The notes beneath the pieces are model-generated. The model worked only from the letters and a program-made list of their open reading frames with translations. It did not search any database and had not been told where the DNA came from. A stretch of DNA of 8,565 bases from Prevotellaceae bacterium (GTDB taxonomy: Bacteria > Bacteroidota > Bacteroidia > Bacteroidales > UBA932): assembly GCA_031278495.1 (NCBI GenBank), contig JAITKG010000053.1, positions 1-8,565 of the forward strand. Reading direction: 5' to 3'. Position numbers and translations under genes: made by a program. This document shows, in pieces, positions 6,517 through 8,565 of the stretch (within the stretch, counting starts at the first letter, position 1; every line of letters begins with the position of its first letter).

Positions 6517-6569
6517 AGTTCACTCGTTTTTTCGCTGGCGCCGGTGGTGTAACCGACTCGCAATGGTTT

Positions 6570-6752
6570 TTATTTTATTTCTTCTATGGTTACCAAATGC
6601 CGGATTTTTTCGACCATGCCCAAGGTAACCGGATTTACTTCCCGTTCTACGGTTTGACGAATGCGGCGCAATCCTAACGAAGCCATTGTGGCTATTTGGC
6701 GTTCGGTTGCGCTGTTGGTACTTTTTACTTGTGTAATTCTCAATTTTGCCAT
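6570..6752 (-). CDS. rpmD: 50S ribosomal protein L30
   Basis: L30 is a small peripheral protein of the large subunit. I chose the ATG at 6750-6752, giving 60 residues starting MAKLRITQVKS. The ATG at 6761 would add only three residues (MYA) and start inside the spacer almost touching the rpsE stop. The chosen start also has a purine-rich TAAGGA element about ten bases upstream that overlaps the rpsE stop codon, suggesting translational coupling. The sequence shows the expected L30 features: ITQVKS, the central LGLRRIRQTVERE helix region and the C-terminal MVEKIRHLVTIEEI. It is followed by a 53-bp gap before rplO. Confidence 0.95.
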   Translation of the reverse strand: MAKLRITQVKSTNSATERQIATMASLGLRRIRQTVEREVNPVTLGMVEKIRHLVTIEEIK

Positions 6753-6764
6753 AGCGTACATTCC

Positions 6765-7283
6765 TTATCCTTTAAATACTTTTTGCATCGGCACGCCACG
6801 CACGCCGGCTACCGTGTAAGCGTCGCGCAATTCCAGCAGCGCATTTACCGTAGCTTTTACCAGATTGTGCGGGTTTGACGAACCTTTCGATTTTGCCAGC
6901 ACGTCGTGGATGCCGGCGCTTTCGAATACGGCGCGCATAGCGCCACCGGCTTTCACTCCCGTACCGGGCGCGGCGGGTTTCATGAATACCTGCGCGCCGC
7001 CGAATTTCGCCACCTGTTCATGTGGAATGGTGCGTTTGTTCAACGGGACTTTTACCAAATTTTTCTTTGCGTCTTCTATTCCTTTGGAAACAGCAGCCGC
7101 TACTTCGCCGGCTTTACCCAGCCCGTAGCCGACTACGCCGTTTTCATCGCCCACTACTACAATAGCGGCAAAGCTGAAATGGCGCCCCCCTTTGGTTACT
7201 TTCGTAACGCGCTGAACGGCTACCAGGCGGTCTTTTAATACCAAGTCGGTAGTTTTTACTTTTTTTACGTTTATCGTTGCCAT
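6765..7283 (-). CDS. rpsE: 30S ribosomal protein S5
   Basis: S5 lies at the back of the 30S subunit near the decoding and mRNA-entry region and affects translational accuracy. The protein has 172 residues, normal for the family. The N-terminal double-stranded-RNA-binding-like domain covers about residues 14-80 and includes the loop RVTKVTKGGRHF (25-36), where spectinomycin-resistance changes occur in other bacteria; here it looks wild type. GLGKAGEVAAAVSKG (54-68) is the family signature. The C-terminal S5 fold (about 90-165) includes APGTGVKAGGAMRAVFE. The upstream region is AT-rich (AATTATT before ATG) with no clear Shine-Dalgarno site. The TAA stop is followed 12 bp later by rpmD. Confidence 0.98.
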   Translation of the reverse strand: MATINVKKVKTTDLVLKDRLVAVQRVTKVTKGGRHFSFAAIVVVGDENGVVGYGLGKAGEVAAAVSKGIEDAKKNLVKVPLNKRTIPHEQVAKFGGAQVFMKPAAPGTGVKAGGAMRAVFESAGIHDVLAKSKGSSNPHNLVKATVNALLELRDAYTVAGVRGVPMQKVFKG

Positions 7284-7298
7284 AATAATTGTGTCGAA

Positions 7299-7661
7299 TT
7301 AGAATTTAAGGCCGCCTTCACGGGCAGCGTCTGCCAAACTTTTTACTCTACCGTGGTATAAATAACCGCCGCGATCGAACGATACGGTTGTTATTCCTTT
7401 AGCGAGGGCGCGTTCGGCGGCTAATTTGCCTACCAGTTTTGCCGTTTCTACGCCGGATTTGCCTTTCACGGCTTCCGTTATTGCTTTTTCGCTTGACGAC
7501 GCCGTTGCTAACGTAACGCCCGCTACGTCGTCAATAAATTGCACATAGATGGATTTATTGCTGCGGAACACCGACATGCGGGGGCGTTCGGCAGTACCTT
7601 GCACTACTTTACGGATGCGGTATTTTATCCGTTGCCTTCTGTTTATTTTTGTTAATGCCAT
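7299..7661 (-). CDS. rplR: 50S ribosomal protein L18
   Basis: L18 binds 5S rRNA and, with L5, anchors it in the central protuberance of the large subunit. The 120-residue protein has a basic N-terminal arm (KINRRQRIKYRIRK, residues 5-18) followed by the conserved RPRMSVFRSNKSIYVQ block (about 26-41). It ends in the characteristic ADAAREGGLKF. The start is one of the few here with a recognisable Shine-Dalgarno sequence: the minus strand reads TAGGAGAAGTACAGT immediately before ATG, placing AGGAG nine bases upstream. The gene is 15 bp from both rplF and rpsE, consistent with tight co-translation in one transcript. Confidence 0.98.
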   Translation of the reverse strand: MALTKINRRQRIKYRIRKVVQGTAERPRMSVFRSNKSIYVQFIDDVAGVTLATASSSEKAITEAVKGKSGVETAKLVGKLAAERALAKGITTVSFDRGGYLYHGRVKSLADAAREGGLKF

Positions 7662-7676
7662 ACTGTACTTCTCCTA

Positions 7677-8237
7677 CTATTTAGCGCTTGCCGATTTTCC
7701 GGCTTTACGGCGCAATTGTTCACCAACGAATTTAATACCTTTACCTTTATACGGTTCGGGCGGCCGCAATGAGCGGATTTTTGCAGCCACCAAGCCTACC
7801 AGTTGCTTGTCGTGGCTCTTGAGGGTTAATATAGGGTTTGCGCCTTTCTTTACAGCTTCGGCGGTAGCTTTTATTTCTTGGGGTATCTCAAAATAAATAT
7901 CGTGAGAATAACCCAAACTGAATTGCAGCACCTGCCCGTTCACTTCCACGCGGTAACCCACGCCGACTAATTCCTGTTGAATCGTGTAGCCTTGCGACAC
8001 GCCGGTCACCATATTTTGTACCAATGCGCGGTAAAGGCCGTGCATCGAACGGTGGCGGGGCTGGTCGGTTGGGCGGCTAACCGCAACAGTATTTCCCTCT
8101 ACGGCTACTTTGATATCTGCATCTACCTTTTGTTGCAGTTCACCGAGCGGACCTTTAACCACAACCACATTGCCGGCGTTCACCTTGACGGTTACTCCCT
8201 GTGGCAGGTTTACAGGTAATTTTCCTATTCGTGACAT
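7677..8237 (-). CDS. rplF: 50S ribosomal protein L6
   Basis: L6 binds 23S rRNA near the sarcin-ricin loop and the GTPase-associated region of the large subunit. The 186-residue length matches the family (about 175-185). The N-terminus MSRIGKLPV is typical, and the C-terminal L6 signature PEPYKGKGIKF sits at residues 160-170. Two tandem L6 folds are expected, roughly residues 10-82 and 90-165. The start ATG follows an A-rich stretch (TTTAGAAAAG) with no strong Shine-Dalgarno site, as is usual in Bacteroidota. The stop is TAG at 7677-7679, 15 bp before rplR. Order and spacing with rplR, rpsE, rpmD and rplO are the standard spc arrangement; only the upstream neighbour is unexpected. Confidence 0.98.
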   Translation of the reverse strand: MSRIGKLPVNLPQGVTVKVNAGNVVVVKGPLGELQQKVDADIKVAVEGNTVAVSRPTDQPRHRSMHGLYRALVQNMVTGVSQGYTIQQELVGVGYRVEVNGQVLQFSLGYSHDIYFEIPQEIKATAEAVKKGANPILTLKSHDKQLVGLVAAKIRSLRPPEPYKGKGIKFVGEQLRRKAGKSASAK

Positions 8238-8252
8238 CTTTTCTAAATTTAT

Positions 8253-8565
8253 TTATTTTATTCTTTTCAATGTGGCATACTCATAAGTTGCCACGTTTTC
8301 TTCTATACTAAACAATGTCAATTCGTTTTGCTTAATGAATTGACCTGTAAAAACGGTTGCTCCTTTTCCATCGTCGGTCTTTTCATAGAAATACATATCA
8401 ACCCCATATCCCTGTTCATAAGTATAACGCCGCACATTGACGCTGTATGCATTTTTGCTGCCATTGCTGATGGAACACGTTTCGGCATCATCAAACCGCA
8501 ACTCAATAACAAGGTCGTTCGTTTCGTACTTCCACACGGTATTTACAATCGTGTCGTTGTTTTCG
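8253..8565 (-). CDS. Unrecognised protein, C-terminal part only; possible small lipoprotein
   Basis: I do not recognise this protein. The frame is open from the window edge to a TAA stop, giving 103 visible residues, so the true start lies outside the window. A GTG at 8535-8537 could be read as a start, but the frame continues upstream of it (reading ENNDTIVNTVWKYE), so it is probably internal. The sequence alternates polar and aromatic or aliphatic residues (WKYE, VIELRF, YGVDMYFYE), which suggests a beta-sheet or small beta-barrel fold. It shows no ribosomal-protein signature and no membrane segment. In Bacteroidales, short exported lipoproteins often look like this after their lipobox, but that is inference because the N-terminus is missing. 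Its stop lies 15 bp before rplF on the same strand, so co-transcription is likely. A hand count over 8281-8520 gives about 40% GC, against about 48% in rplF. rpsH would be expected at this place. Confidence 0.6.
   Translation of the reverse strand, partial: ENNDTIVNTVWKYETNDLVIELRFDDAETCSISNGSKNAYSVNVRRYTYEQGYGVDMYFYEKTDDGKGATVFTGQFIKQNELTLFSIEENVATYEYATLKRIK

Noticed and set aside
6035..6628. A 197-codon plus-strand frame antisense to rplO and rpmD
   Set aside because: It covers two certain ribosomal genes and the start of secY in antisense. Its Cys- and Pro-rich translation looks like a shadow.
8318..8512. A 64-codon minus-strand frame with an ATG start inside the unrecognised gene
   Set aside because: It overlaps the longer frame, which is open to the window edge and stops right before rplF. 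Its Met- and Ser-rich composition is less protein-like.

Overview
This window is a conserved ribosomal-protein and housekeeping block, the 3' half of the spc operon fused to the alpha operon. It comes from a member of the Bacteroidota, most likely Bacteroidales. The assignment rests on gene order (secY directly followed by map, infA, rpmJ, rpsM, rpsK, rpsD, rpoA, rplQ with no adk), on the protein sequences, on mostly A/T-rich start regions with few Shine-Dalgarno sites, and on a long low-complexity tail on L17. I cannot name a genus from the sequence alone.

Every supported gene lies on the minus strand, so transcription runs from high to low coordinates. In transcription order they are: the 3' part of an unrecognised beta-rich protein (8565-8253, running off the window edge); rplF (L6), rplR (L18), rpsE (S5), rpmD (L30), rplO (L15); secY (translocase channel); map (methionine aminopeptidase); infA (IF1); rpmJ (L36, 38 aa); rpsM (S13), rpsK (S11), rpsD (S4); rpoA (RNA polymerase alpha); and rplQ (L17). 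The unit ends in a clear rho-independent terminator at about 181-220. The remaining ~180 bases at the low end show no gene.

The products belong together: subunits of both ribosomal subunits, an initiation factor, the enzyme that trims initiator methionine, the membrane channel that receives secreted nascent chains, and the RNA polymerase subunit that nucleates polymerase assembly. Most gaps are 8-55 bp. The larger ones are secY-map (123 bp), rpsK-rpsD (131 bp) and rpsD-rpoA (84 bp). By eye I found no good Bacteroidota-type promoter (TAnnTTTG with an upstream TTTG) in any gap, so the main promoter is probably outside the window.

I do not see a novel system here. The points worth a second look are the non-ribosomal gene just upstream of rplF, where rpsH normally sits; a nested hairpin in the rpsK-rpsD gap that could be an r-protein leader; a hairpin and a short repeat in the secY-map gap; an L36 that has lost two of its four zinc ligands; and the L17 tail.
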